Shown here: positions 38,146 through 48,137 of the stretch, one piece after another
How positions within the stretch are numbered: position 1 is the first letter of the stretch
Layout of the letters: every line of letters begins with the position of its first letter
Source of the DNA: Bosea sp. PAMC 26642
GTDB lineage: Bacteria; Pseudomonadota; Alphaproteobacteria; Rhizobiales; Beijerinckiaceae
Direction of reading: 5' to 3'
NCBI RefSeq assembly: GCF_001562255.1
Contig: NZ_CP014301.1
Coordinates: 2,170,001-2,234,000, forward strand
Length of the DNA stretch: 64,000 nucleotides
Made by a program: the position numbers and the translations under genes
Notes under the pieces: generated by a model
The model's database searches: none
What the model was told of the DNA's origin: nothing
What the model saw: only the letters and a program-made list of their open reading frames with translations

Positions 38146-38784
38146 TCAGTTGTGAGCGGTAATGGTCCGGACTTTGGCGCAATAGGTCCGATTGGCCCCG
38201 CTCATGCGCATGGCCATATGGCCGCTCTGGTACTTCATGATGGTGCGGCAGGTGTCGCCGCCGGCCAGCTTGTAGGCTTGCGCGAGATATTTCATGCCGT
38301 AGCGGGCATTGGTCTCTGCGTCGAGCAAGCCGCCCGCCCCGCCCGAGTAGCCGACCCCGCGAGCCGTCTGGTGACGGATCTGCATGAGGCCGAAATTGCC
38401 AGCGCTGGATGCGCGCGGATTGTAGCGGCTCTCGACGCGCACGATCGCATCGGCAAGGCTGAAGGGGACGCCGTTGGCGGCCGCGTGACGCGCGACGAGC
38501 GCCTTAAGGCCGTCTGAGCCGGCCGGCGCTGCAAGCGCGCGAGCCGCACGAGTCGAGACCTTGCCGGCTTCGGCGACGGGAACAGTGGCACCCTTGGTCT
38601 TTTCCTCGGCCTTGGGCGATGTCTGACCCGCAGCTGCTGCGGCCCTTTCGCGAGCCAGTTCGCCTTCGCGGACGGCGAAGGAGCGAGCATCCGTCTCATC
38701 GTTGATCACTGTAGCCTGGGCCGGCTGGAGCCCAACGAGGCAAATCGCGAGCGATGCAGCGACGCAACTGGAGGTATATCTCAT
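38146..38784 (-). CDS. Periplasmic lytic transglycosylase (SLT domain)
   Basis: 212 residues: a signal peptide (VAASLAICLVGLQPAQA), a variable Ala/Glu/Lys-rich stretch, then an SLT domain from about residue 95. The catalytic glutamate is in IVRVESRYNPRASSAGNFGLMQIRHQTARGVGY; AETNARYGMKYLAQAYKLAGGDTCRTIMKYQSG is the usual second half. It cleaves glycan strands of peptidoglycan without water. ATG 38784 is preferred over a TTG two codons upstream. It lies upstream of rnpB on the same strand. Confidence 0.92.
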   Translation of the reverse strand: MRYTSSCVAASLAICLVGLQPAQATVINDETDARSFAVREGELARERAAAAAGQTSPKAEEKTKGATVPVAEAGKVSTRAARALAAPAGSDGLKALVARHAAANGVPFSLADAIVRVESRYNPRASSAGNFGLMQIRHQTARGVGYSGGAGGLLDAETNARYGMKYLAQAYKLAGGDTCRTIMKYQSGHMAMRMSGANRTYCAKVRTITAHN

Positions 38785-39133
38785 AATCAACTGGACCCTT
38801 CGTTCCCGAACATGGCTGAAGGGTCGAGGGATGTGACCAGTAAATATGTTCAGAATCTGACCGTGAGTACAGAAAAACGGTCGACTCCGGCCATCAACAG
38901 GAAACTATGCTGTACTAAACTAAAAAGTAATCATCATGTATTTGCACCGACTCGCGCCGCGCGGGTGCAATATCGAGCCGGCTCCAAAACATGGCCTCCC
39001 CAACTGCCACATTGCCGTCACAATGTCGCTTTTCCACCGTTACAGGCACAATCAATGCCCCGGCCCGGCCTGTCCGCCCCTTACCTGCGGCGCTATGCTG
39101 GCAGCCACGACCGTCCCGGGAGCTAACTCGATC
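38785..39133. other. Gap with an AT-rich island and a hairpin; no gene seen
   Basis: Holds the divergent promoters of the lytic transglycosylase and the TerB-DnaJ gene. Around 38905-38945 the sequence is unusually A+T rich. A 7-bp hairpin TTGCACC/GGTGCAA (about 38940-38971) follows it. No coding character in either strand. Confidence 0.5.
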
Positions 39134-39877
39134 ATGGTTTCGTCTTTTTGGGGTGTGCTGAGCGGCGGAGGGCTGGGTCTTGCGCTCGGCGGCCCGCTCG
39201 GTGCGCTGATCGGCGCGCTCGCCGGCCATGTGCTGATCGACCGCGAAGGTGCGCCCTTCGGCCCGGCTCCGCGTGAACTCGTCTTCACCACCGGCCTCGT
39301 CGCGCTCTCGGCCAAGATGGCCCGCTCCGACGGCGTGGTGACCCGCGACGAGGTCGCCGCCTTCCAGCGCATCGTCATCGTGCCGCCGGAGGAGCGAGCC
39401 GGGATCGAGCGCCTGTTCGACCTCGCCAAGCAGACCAGCGCCGGCTTTGAGGCCTATGCGACGCAGATCGCCGAGGCTTTTCGCGAGGAGCCGGCGCTGC
39501 TGGAGGGCGTGCTCGACGGGTTGTTCTTGATCGCCGCCGCCGATGGCGCGATCCATCAGGACGAGCACGCCTATCTGCGCGACGTCGCTACCATCTTCGG
39601 CGTCTCCGAGCCCGATTTCGCCCGCATCGAGGCCCGCCACATGCGCCGGCCCGACGACCCCTATCTCGTGCTCGGCGTCTCACGCGAAACCGACGACGCG
39701 ACCCTCAAGCGGCATTACCGCCAGCTGGTGATCGAAACCCATCCCGACCGCCAGATCGCGCGTGGCCTGCCGAAGGAGGCCATCGCCATCGCCACAAGGC
39801 GCCTCGCCGCGATCAACGCCGCCTGGGACGCTATCGAGCGCGAGCGCAGCCTCGCCGTCGCCGGCCAGAGCGCATGA
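39134..39877 (+). CDS. TerB-DnaJ protein (DjlA-like co-chaperone)
   Basis: 247 residues. A Gly-rich N-terminal hydrophobic segment (FWGVLSGGGLGLALGGPLGALIGALAGHVL) probably anchors it in the membrane. A TerB-like helical domain follows (VALSAKMARSDGVVTRDEVAAFQRI; DGLFLIAAADGAIHQDEHAYL). The C-terminal J-domain (DPYLVLGVSRETDDATLKRHYRQLVIETHPD) contains the HPD motif needed to stimulate DnaK. This arrangement is that of DjlA. Its stop overlaps the amidase start by 4 bp (ATGA). Whether the pairing with an amidase has functional meaning is unknown. Confidence 0.9.
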   Translation: MVSSFWGVLSGGGLGLALGGPLGALIGALAGHVLIDREGAPFGPAPRELVFTTGLVALSAKMARSDGVVTRDEVAAFQRIVIVPPEERAGIERLFDLAKQTSAGFEAYATQIAEAFREEPALLEGVLDGLFLIAAADGAIHQDEHAYLRDVATIFGVSEPDFARIEARHMRRPDDPYLVLGVSRETDDATLKRHYRQLVIETHPDRQIARGLPKEAIAIATRRLAAINAAWDAIERERSLAVAGQSA

Positions 39878-40662
39878 GCGTCACGCTGGAACCCGACAGC
39901 CGCTTCGCCGCCAAGATCTTCCCCTCCCCCAACCACGGCGAGCGGACATCGTCAGATGGCAAGTCCGGACGGCAGCCCGACATGCTGATCCTGCACTACA
40001 CCGGCATGGCCGATGCGGGAGCAGCGCTGCAATGGCTATGCAACCCGGCCTCTCAGGTCTCCTCGCATTATTTCGTCTTCGAGAATGGCCACACCCTGCA
40101 GCTCGTTCCCGAGGCGCGTCGCGCCTGGCACGCCGGCGCCTCACATTGGGCCGACGAGACCGACATCAATTCCTGCTCGGTCGGCATCGAAATCGCCAAT
40201 CCCGGCCATCCCGGCGGCCTCCCCGACTTCCCGCCCGATCAGATTGCCGCGACGCTGAATCTCTGCCGCGACATCTGCGAGCGCTGGCAGATCCCGCCCG
40301 AACGCGTGCTGGCCCATTCCGACATCGCGCCCGGCCGCAAGATCGATCCCGGCGAGAAATTTCCCTGGCGGCACTTCGCGCAAGGCGGCGTCGGCCTCTG
40401 GAGCGGGCCGGCACCGATCCGCGGCGGCCGTTTCTTCGCCAAGGGCGACGGCGGCCAACCGGTCGAGGCGCTGCAGGCGATGTTCGCGATGCTGGGCTAC
40501 GGCGTCGCGGTCGACGGCATCTTCGACGAGAAGCTGGAGGCCGTCGTCGCCGCCTTCCAGCGCCACTGGCGCCAGGACAAGGTCGACGGCGTCGCCGACG
40601 CCTCGACGATCACGACGCTGCGCGATCTGCTGGCGGCGACGCAAGGGGGGCGGACGGGGTGA
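39874..40662 (+). CDS. N-acetylmuramoyl-L-alanine amidase, AmpD type, with peptidoglycan-binding domain
   Basis: 262-residue zinc amidase (Amidase_2): DMLILHYTGMADAGAALQWLCNP holds the first zinc histidine. SHYFVFENGHTLQLVPEARRAWHAGASHW and VLAHSDIAPGRKIDPGEKFPW hold the remaining ligands and catalytic residues. The C-terminal 70 residues (GGQPVEALQAMFAMLGYGVAVDGIFDEKLEAVVAAFQRHW) are a PG_binding_1 domain. No signal peptide, so like AmpD it probably recycles anhydro-muropeptides in the cytoplasm. Coupled to the upstream J-domain gene. Confidence 0.93.
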   Translation: MSVTLEPDSRFAAKIFPSPNHGERTSSDGKSGRQPDMLILHYTGMADAGAALQWLCNPASQVSSHYFVFENGHTLQLVPEARRAWHAGASHWADETDINSCSVGIEIANPGHPGGLPDFPPDQIAATLNLCRDICERWQIPPERVLAHSDIAPGRKIDPGEKFPWRHFAQGGVGLWSGPAPIRGGRFFAKGDGGQPVEALQAMFAMLGYGVAVDGIFDEKLEAVVAAFQRHWRQDKVDGVADASTITTLRDLLAATQGGRTG

Positions 40663-40800
40663 GGCTCATCTGAGACGCCCGCCAAGTAAGTTTCCCCTGC
40701 GACCCATAGCCGACCCACTCTGCTATGGCTATCAACCCCACTGCGGCGGCAGGTCGCCTGTATTGCTGGCCCTCCAAGAACCAAGCTAAGGACCGTCCTC

Positions 40801-41178
40801 ATGCCCATCAATGAAACTGATTACGATCACCTCCTGCGCGCAAATCTTGAGCGAGTTTTCAACGAGCGGAATGCTGGTCGGCGCGCCGCAGCTATCGACG
40901 AACTTTTTAGTGCCGATCCAGTCATGTACGAGCCCGACAATGTGGTTAGGGGGCAAGCAGCAATCTCGGCCGTGGCAGGGAAGCTCTTGGAACAGTTTGG
41001 CCCCAGCTTCCGATTCACTCCTGTCGGCCAAGGCGTCGGACATCACGGGCTCGGCGTGCTTCGTTGGGAGGCCGGTCCCGAGGGAGGACCCATTTCTGTC
41101 ACCGGCGCAGATGCCGCGCAGATCGTAGATGGCAAGATCGCCGGCCTATGGGTATTGCTGAACCCACAAGGCATCTGA
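40801..41178 (+). CDS. SnoaL/NTF2-like protein
   Basis: 125 residues with the cone-shaped NTF2 pattern: a helical start (YDHLLRANLERVFNERNAGRRAAAIDELFSADPVMYEPDNVVRGQAAI) followed by strands ending IVDGKIAGLWVLLNP. Members are polyketide cyclases, ketosteroid isomerases or binding proteins; no catalytic assignment is possible. AAGGA lies about 10 nt before the ATG. The gene is less G+C-rich than its neighbours and flanked by 138- and 147-bp gaps with nothing recognisable, so it is probably a single-gene unit of recent origin. Confidence 0.7.
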   Translation: MPINETDYDHLLRANLERVFNERNAGRRAAAIDELFSADPVMYEPDNVVRGQAAISAVAGKLLEQFGPSFRFTPVGQGVGHHGLGVLRWEAGPEGGPISVTGADAAQIVDGKIAGLWVLLNPQGI

Positions 41179-41325
41179 CGAGCTCGAAATGTCTAGACGA
41201 AGGCGCCCTGATACTCGGCTCGCAAACAACCATGCTGCGGGTGCCCGGCCGAGCTTCCGCTAACGACATATTACAGTCATTCCCGTTAGGCCTAAAGTGC
41301 TGCTCGCCAAGCCGGGGGAATTGCA

Positions 41326-42108
41326 ATGGCTGACGGTACGCATCCCTTTGACTTGACGCATCTGGCCCGGATCGAGCCCGAAGAGCGCCTTGTCGTTCTC
41401 GCTCGCACATTGCAGGCGGATGGCCCCGCGTCGGAAACGACGTTGAAGGACGCAGCGCTCAACCGGGCTCGATACGGCGAGACATGCCTCGGGCACGCGC
41501 TCTATCAGCATCGCTCGGTGTTTCAGAATGCGTCGGACGCGCCGCTCTGGAGCCATCTTGAGCTGAGTTACTTTCGCCATATCGTTCCGGCCGACGCCAT
41601 TCACGACCTCGTCGTCAAGCAGCAGCCGGCTGACATCCAGTTGCTGCGAGCAGAGATCCTTTTGACCACCCCCGGGGCATTCGTGATGCCGCGAGCATGG
41701 ACAGGCTCAGCCAACCGCCCCGAACGACAGGTGTCGCTGGAATATATCGACGTGAGGCCGAAGTTTTTGAACGAATACAGGACGATCATGCGGAGCTATA
41801 TCGGCCCTGCCGCCGCGAGACTCGTCGCGGCCGACAAGGTCGGGACCTTCAGGACGATGGAGACGGCGGCGGTGATCTACCGCGACCCTGCGCTGACGAT
41901 CGACTGGAACCAGATCCACCTCTGCGAGGTCGGAGCAGACGGTTTCGAGGGATTTGGCCAGGCATTCGATGCGGTGCTCCGCGAGATATCTCCCGATGGC
42001 GGCTTCGCCGGTGTTTTCGCCGGGCTCGACCGGATGCGCACGATCCCCAGATGGACGTTCAACGACCCGGTGGTGGTGGCAGATGCCGCGCTCGCGCAAC
42101 TCGGGTAG
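41326..42108 (+). CDS. Hypothetical protein, possibly with a C-terminal dimeric alpha/beta barrel
   Basis: 260 residues; I do not recognise a named family. The N-terminal third is helical (HLARIEPEERLVVLARTLQ). From about residue 140, SLEYIDVRPKFLNEYRTIMRSYIGPAAARLVAADKVGTFRTMETAAV resembles NIPSNAP/EthD-type ferredoxin-like barrels, which bind small hydrophobic ligands; this is only a fold impression. No signal peptide or membrane span. GGGGG precedes the ATG by 7 nt. It stands alone, downstream of the SnoaL-like gene. The 178-bp gap after it, before macA, shows no gene. Confidence 0.6.
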   Translation: MADGTHPFDLTHLARIEPEERLVVLARTLQADGPASETTLKDAALNRARYGETCLGHALYQHRSVFQNASDAPLWSHLELSYFRHIVPADAIHDLVVKQQPADIQLLRAEILLTTPGAFVMPRAWTGSANRPERQVSLEYIDVRPKFLNEYRTIMRSYIGPAAARLVAADKVGTFRTMETAAVIYRDPALTIDWNQIHLCEVGADGFEGFGQAFDAVLREISPDGGFAGVFAGLDRMRTIPRWTFNDPVVVADAALAQLG

Positions 42109-42286
42109 TGCGACCGCTTCATCAGTGAAGGAATGCCCCAGGCTTCTGCTTCCGACCCTCAAGGCATCACGCGAACCTCTCCGCAACATTGCAGTAAGTT
42201 AACTCGCGGCGGGGTAGGGATTCTGGCATTCTGCGAGCGTTGGAGCCCTGCGTTGTAGGCGGGCCCGCAGGACCAGGGGACGAGCT

Positions 42287-43954
42287 TTGCGCAAGTGGCT
42301 GATCGGATCGGGCATCGCCCTGGCGGCCGTCGCCGCAGGCTACTGGACACTGCGTCCAAGCGGCGGCTCGGCCAATGACGCCGCCTACCGGCTGGCGGCA
42401 GTCGATCGCGGCCAGATCACGGCCGCCGTCAGGGCCAGCGGCACGCTCACCCCCGTCACCACCGTCCTCGTCGGCTCCCAGCTCTCGGGCCAGATCGTCG
42501 AGATCCTGGCCGACTACAATTCGCAGGTTAAAGCCGGCCAGGTCGTCGCTCGGCTGAACAGCGACCAGATCAAGACCCGGCGCGATGCGGCCGCCGCCGA
42601 CGTCGCCCAGGCCAAAGCCGATTTGATGGTCAAGCGCGCCCAGCTCGACCGCGCGAAATCGACCCGCATCAGGGCCAATTCGACGGTCAAGGACCTCGAA
42701 GCCCAGCGCGACCGCACCGCAGCCCAGCTTGCCGATGCCAGGCGCACCTTCGAGCGCCAGAACGAACTCTTCAGCCGCAGCACCGGCTCGCAGCAGGCCC
42801 TGGACACCGCCCGCACCCAGGTCGAGGTCCAGATCGCCACGCTGGCCTCCAGCGAGGCCCAGATCGCCTCGGCAAAGGCCGAGCTCAACGGCCTCGATGC
42901 CGACATCCTGCTGGCCGAGGGCCAGGTCCAGTCGGGCGAGGCCCTGATCTTGCAGCGCGACGCCAAGCTGAAGGACATCCTGATCGATCTCGAACGCACC
43001 GACATCCGCTCGCCGGTCGATGGCGTCGTGGTCCTCCGGCAGGTCGATCTCGGCCAGACGGTCGCGGCCTCGCTCTCGACCCCTACCCTGTTCCAGATCG
43101 CGCAGGATCTGCGTGTCATCGACATCTACGCCAATATCGACGAGGCCGATGTCGGCCGGCTGAAGCCCGGCCAGCCCGCGACCTTCACCGTCAACGCCTA
43201 TCCGAGCCGCACCTTCGAGGGCCGCGTCGAGATGGTGCGGCTCGGCGCCCAGACCATCCAGAACGTCGTCACCTATACCGGCGTGATCCGCGTCGAAAAC
43301 CGCGACATGGCCCTGCTGCCGGGCATGACCGCCAATCTCCAGGTCGTCACCGAAGACCGCCGCGACGTGCTGCGCGTCGCCAACGCGGCCCTGCGCTTCC
43401 GGCCTGTCGGAGTGGCGGCAGGATCTGCTCCGGCCGCGGCTCCCGCCACCGCACCAGGCCCGCGGACCAGCGGCGGTCGCACTGGCGCCGCAGCCCTGCG
43501 CGAGCGGATCGAGACCGAATTGCAGCCGACGCCGGAGCAGAAGCAGGCCATCGCCGCCATCTTGCAGGAGCGGCGCACAGGCGGCCGCGAGGCCATGGCC
43601 GGACTGGCGGAAGAGGAGCGTCGCGCCGCCTTCCGCACCGCCCGCACCGAGATGATGACGAAGATCGCTGCCGCGCTCGACCCCGAGCGTAAAGCGAAGT
43701 TCGAGGCGCTTATGAACGAGGGCCGCCCGTCGGCCGCCACGCAACAGGGCGTGCCCGGCCGCGCCTACATCCTCGACGCCGACGGCCAGCCCAAGGCCGT
43801 TCCGGTCATGCTCGGTCCAACCGACGGCGCCTTCACCGAAATCGTCTCGGGCGAGCTCAAGGATGGCACGCAGGTCGTCATCGGCGGCGGGCCCCGCCCG
43901 GCCGCAACCCCGGCAGCCGGCCCGCCGCCCCGCGGCGGCCCGAGATTGTTCTGA
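42287..43954 (+). CDS. macA: MacA-type periplasmic adaptor with inserted Spy-like helical domain
   Basis: Membrane-fusion protein that links a MacB-type ABC exporter to an outer-membrane channel. Start is TTG 42287 with AGGGGA 6 nt upstream. One N-terminal membrane anchor (LIGSGIALAAVAAGYW), lipoyl half-domains (VGSQLSGQIVEILADYNSQVKAGQVVARL and DIRSPVDGVVVLRQVDLGQTV) around a long coiled-coil hairpin (about 95-235), then a beta-barrel to about 370. Unusually, residues about 400-480 are a helical block (LQPTPEQKQAIAAILQERR ... LDPERKAKFEALM) resembling Spy/LTxxQ proteins, before the final membrane-proximal strands. At 555 residues it is much longer than typical MacA (about 370-400). Confidence 0.88.
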   Translation: MRKWLIGSGIALAAVAAGYWTLRPSGGSANDAAYRLAAVDRGQITAAVRASGTLTPVTTVLVGSQLSGQIVEILADYNSQVKAGQVVARLNSDQIKTRRDAAAADVAQAKADLMVKRAQLDRAKSTRIRANSTVKDLEAQRDRTAAQLADARRTFERQNELFSRSTGSQQALDTARTQVEVQIATLASSEAQIASAKAELNGLDADILLAEGQVQSGEALILQRDAKLKDILIDLERTDIRSPVDGVVVLRQVDLGQTVAASLSTPTLFQIAQDLRVIDIYANIDEADVGRLKPGQPATFTVNAYPSRTFEGRVEMVRLGAQTIQNVVTYTGVIRVENRDMALLPGMTANLQVVTEDRRDVLRVANAALRFRPVGVAAGSAPAAAPATAPGPRTSGGRTGAAALRERIETELQPTPEQKQAIAAILQERRTGGREAMAGLAEEERRAAFRTARTEMMTKIAAALDPERKAKFEALMNEGRPSAATQQGVPGRAYILDADGQPKAVPVMLGPTDGAFTEIVSGELKDGTQVVIGGGPRPAATPAAGPPPRGGPRLF

Positions 43955-43978
43955 TGGCGCGCGCGACCGACCTCCCTC

Positions 43979-44108
43979 GTCATTCCGGAGCGGCCCGAAG
44001 GGCCGAACCCGGAACCCACGACAGGGTGAGCGCGATCGACCGGCTGCGGAGACTGCTGCGCCCGGTCGTGGGTTCCGGGTTCGCCGCTGCGCGACGCCCC
44101 GGAATGAC
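43979..44108. repeat. Nested-palindrome (cloverleaf-like) element, family C
   Basis: Outer arms GTCATTCCGG (43979-43988) / CCGGAATGAC (44099-44108). Inner arms GAACCCGGAACCCACGAC (44005-44022) and 44065-44082, perfect over 18 bp. Left side hairpin CGGCCC-GAA-GGGCCG (43991-44005). It fills the gap between the adaptor and the ATPase gene of the Mac operon, so it is very likely transcribed. Confidence 0.88.
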
Positions 44109-44123
44109 AGAGGGATCGCTCCC

Positions 44124-44863
44124 ATGCCCCTGATCGAAGCGCGCGAACTCTCTCGCGTCTACGACCTCGATTCCGGCCGCGTCACGGCGCTCGACCGCAT
44201 CTCGCTGGACATCGATGCCGGCGAACTCGTCGCCGTGATGGGTCCTTCCGGCTCGGGCAAATCCACCTTCATGAACCTGATCGGCTGCCTCGACCGGCCG
44301 ACCGGCGGGCATTACCGGCTCGACGATGTCGCCGTCGAGACGCTTTCGAGCGACGGTCTGGCCGAACTGCGCAACCGCAAGCTCGGATTCGTCTTTCAGC
44401 AGTTCAACCTGCTGCCGCGCGTCGATGCCTGCGCCAATGTCGAACTGCCGATGGTCTATGCCGGGACCGACCGCAAGATGCGTCGCGAACGTGCGCTTGC
44501 CGCGCTCGGCCGGGTCGGCCTGACCGAGCGCGCCCATCACCGCCCGATGCAGCTCTCGGGCGGTCAGCAGCAGCGCGTCGCCATCGCGCGTGCCCTCGTG
44601 AACCAGCCCCGCCTGCTGCTCGCCGATGAGCCGACCGGCGCGCTCGACAGCCGCACCGCGCTCGAGATCCTGGCCCTGTTCCAGGACCTCAACCGCGAGG
44701 GCGTCACCGTCGTGATCGTGACGCATGACGCCGAGGTCGCGCGCCATGCCCGCCGCGTCATCCGCTTCCGCGACGGCCACCTGCTCTCCGACGAGCGCCA
44801 GGATGCGGCCGACGCCCGTGCCGCGCTCGCACGGCTCGATGCCCCCCACCCGGCGGAGGCCGC

Positions 44864-44867
<4 letters not shown>
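44124..44867 (+). CDS. ABC transporter ATP-binding protein, MacB/LolD type
   Basis: 247 residues: Walker A GPSGSGKST, Q-loop FVFQQFNLLPR, signature LSGGQQQRVAIARALVNQP, Walker B LLLADEPTGALDS and H-loop VIVTHDAEVA. This subfamily powers mechanotransmission exporters (MacB, LolD, FtsE-like) rather than importers. In E. coli MacB ATPase and permease are one protein; here they are separate and overlap by 4 bp. ATG 44124 follows the palindromic element directly. Confidence 0.93.
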
Positions 44868-46096
<1,229 letters not shown>

Positions 46097-46222
46097 CCCG
46101 GCGGACTTCGACCGGCCGGACGCGGCAACAGCAATCCAAGATTAACCCTTCTCGCCTAGCGTCCCGCCGATACGGCGTGGACCGATTGCGGACCGCCGGG
46201 GTGGGCAGGAGACCTGGCGCCG

Positions 46223-47185
46223 GTGAGCAGCGAGATAGCATCCATCGCACACGCCAAACGACTTTACGACCAGGCAGCCGGTCTGGCGCGCATCGGCGCC
46301 TGGGAGTGCGACCTCGCCACCACGAATCTGACCTGGACGGACGGCGTCTACGACCTCTTCGGTTTCAAGCGCGGCACGACCCTGCACCGACCCTCGACCG
46401 TCGATCTCTATCATGACACCTCGCGCGCCCGGATGGAGCGTCTCCGCGCCACCATGATCGGCACCGGCCAGGGTTTTACGCTCGATGCCCGAATTCGAAC
46501 GACATCCGGCATTGATCGCTGGATGCGATTGAGCGCCGACATCGCTCATGAACATGGTCGCCCGGTCCGGATCTTCGGCGCGAAGCAGGACATCACCCAT
46601 GAGAAGGAGATGTGGGACGCGCTTGCCCGCATGGCCCATCGCGATCCGCTGACCGGCCTCGCCAACCGCCCGGGCTTCGATGCCGCCTTCCGCGACGCCG
46701 CCTTCGAGGACGATCGCACGACAGCACTCGTCGTGGTCGATCTCGACCGGTTCGCGACGATCAACGAGCGCTTCGGCCGCACCGCCGGCGATGAATGCCT
46801 GCGCCAGATTTCGGGCCGACTCGAACGCATTTTCGGTGATGCGATGCTGGTTGCGCGCATCGGTGAAGACGAGTTCGCGATATTGCTGCGCCTACCGTCC
46901 AGCCATTCGCAGCTTGCGCCGATCCTGAACGCAGCGCTGCAGCTTCTGTCCCGCCCGCTGAAGTGGAACAACCACTCGATCGAAGTTCCGCTCTCGATCG
47001 GCGCGACGATCCTGACTCCGACGCATCGCGACGACCCGACGAAACTCTTCGCCGAAGCCGACTCGGCCCTGCTCCTGGCGAAAACGGCAGGCCGCAGACG
47101 CGTCCGGATCTTCGACGGTGCGGTCGAAGACGCTCTTCCGCCCAGGAAACCGCAGACGCCGTTATCGGCCGGCCGCTTCAACTAA
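46223..47185 (+). CDS. PAS-GGDEF protein with altered GEDEF motif
   Basis: 320 residues. The N-terminal PAS-like sensor (LARIGAWECDLATTNLTWTDGVYDLFGF ... DITHEKEM, about 20-130) precedes a GGDEF domain (HRDPLTGLANRPGF onward). The active-site loop reads G-E-D-E-F at residues 214-218 instead of GGDEF, replacing the second glycine by glutamate. The RxxD product-inhibition site is absent. It may be a weak or inactive diguanylate cyclase or a GTP/c-di-GMP sensor. The start is GTG 46223. No EAL partner is nearby. Confidence 0.85.
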   Translation: MSSEIASIAHAKRLYDQAAGLARIGAWECDLATTNLTWTDGVYDLFGFKRGTTLHRPSTVDLYHDTSRARMERLRATMIGTGQGFTLDARIRTTSGIDRWMRLSADIAHEHGRPVRIFGAKQDITHEKEMWDALARMAHRDPLTGLANRPGFDAAFRDAAFEDDRTTALVVVDLDRFATINERFGRTAGDECLRQISGRLERIFGDAMLVARIGEDEFAILLRLPSSHSQLAPILNAALQLLSRPLKWNNHSIEVPLSIGATILTPTHRDDPTKLFAEADSALLLAKTAGRRRVRIFDGAVEDALPPRKPQTPLSAGRFN

Positions 47186-47208
47186 GTCCATCGCCTCGGA
47201 CGCAATGA

Positions 47209-47236
47209 GGGCCGCGACGCTCTCGCATCGCGGCCC
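47209..47236. terminator. Hairpin between convergent genes (possible bidirectional terminator)
   Basis: A 9-bp perfect stem GGGCCGCGA (47209-47217) / TCGCGGCCC (47228-47236) lies between the stops of the GGDEF gene and the convergent flavodoxin gene. No strong T-run on either side, so termination would be weak or Rho-aided. Confidence 0.45.
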
Positions 47237-47264
47237 AATCGGGAGAGGCAGGCCGTGAGGCCGA

Positions 47265-47834
47265 TCAGCCCTTCACGCTCTTGACCACCTCGGCAACGTT
47301 CTTGCCGAAGGCTTCGGCGGTCTTCAGATCGCCGGGGATCATCTCGTCGACGCCGGCATCCGACGGCGAGGTCACGAGCAGGCCAAGATAACCGCCGAGA
47401 TTGTTGAGGTCGTCGCGGGTCGAGGCCTTGGCGTTGGACGGGTGCATGCCGGTGCCGGTCCACAGCATCTTGTGTTGGGCGGCGAACGTCGAGAGATAGG
47501 CCAGCGTCGAGAACTTGTCGCCGTTCAGCGTCGCCGAATTGGTGAAGCCCGCCGCGACCTTGCCCTTCCAGTCCATGGTGTACCAGGGCTTGCTGGAGGC
47601 ATCGGCGAACTTTTTGAACTGCCAGGACACCATGCCCATATAGGTCGGAGAACCGAAGATGATGCTGTCGGCGGCCTTCAGCGTCTCCCACGCGGCATCC
47701 GGCAGATTGCCCTCTGCATCGATCGGGACGAGATCGACGTCGGCGCCGGTCGAGGCCGCGCCGGCCTGCACGGCCTCGGCGACTTTCTTGGTGTGGCCGT
47801 AGCCGGAATGGAAGACGATGGCGATCTTGGTCAT
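47265..47834 (-). CDS. Flavodoxin-fold NAD(P)H:quinone oxidoreductase-like protein
   Basis: 189 residues with the FMN-phosphate loop near the start (IAIVFHSGYGHTKKVAEAV) and the second flavin loop FGSPTYMGMVSWQFKKFADAS. It belongs to the WrbA/flavodoxin-like reductases that perform two-electron quinone reduction or act as electron carriers. TGAGG precedes the ATG by 8 nt. Monocistronic; divergent from the Na+/Pi transporter gene across a 303-bp gap that contains a Pho-box-like sequence. Confidence 0.88.
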   Translation of the reverse strand: MTKIAIVFHSGYGHTKKVAEAVQAGAASTGADVDLVPIDAEGNLPDAAWETLKAADSIIFGSPTYMGMVSWQFKKFADASSKPWYTMDWKGKVAAGFTNSATLNGDKFSTLAYLSTFAAQHKMLWTGTGMHPSNAKASTRDDLNNLGGYLGLLVTSPSDAGVDEMIPGDLKTAEAFGKNVAEVVKSVKG

Positions 47835-47977
47835 GGTCGAACCTCAGTAAGGGGAAGCCGTTTCGCGACGCCAAGATGTTGTCAGCACATGACGACCGCA
47901 ATGCCGAGCCCATTGCGGCCGTGCAGCATCGATTGGGCACCTGCGCAATGATCGACCTTTTGTCATAATGCTGCGCG

Positions 47978-47995
47978 CAGTCACACGACTGTCGC
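47978..47995 (+). promoter_or_regulatory. Candidate Pho box upstream of the Na+/phosphate transporter
   Basis: CAGTCAC-ACGA-CTGTCGC matches the 18-bp Pho-box layout (CTGTCAT/C, 4 nt, CTGTCAT/C) with one mismatch in each half. It is 143 bp before the transporter start and about the same distance from the divergent flavodoxin gene. TTGTCATAATG nearby (about 47960-47970) is AT-rich and could be a promoter element. The rest of the 47835-48137 gap shows nothing else recognisable. Confidence 0.45.
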
Positions 47996-48137
47996 AACGG
48001 AACCGGTAGAAATTCCCCCGGACCACGTGCTGGACATCGAGAGCCATTCCCGACCCGGCCCCACCGGGAAAACGGACGGCTGCCCGGTCAAGGCTTAACC
48101 GGGCGCCCGCCGCGCCCGTTCGGCAGGGAAACGCGAG

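Noticed and set aside
37589..38162. Several short frames in the rnpB region
   Set aside because: They coincide with the RNase P RNA, whose core and P1 pairing are clear.
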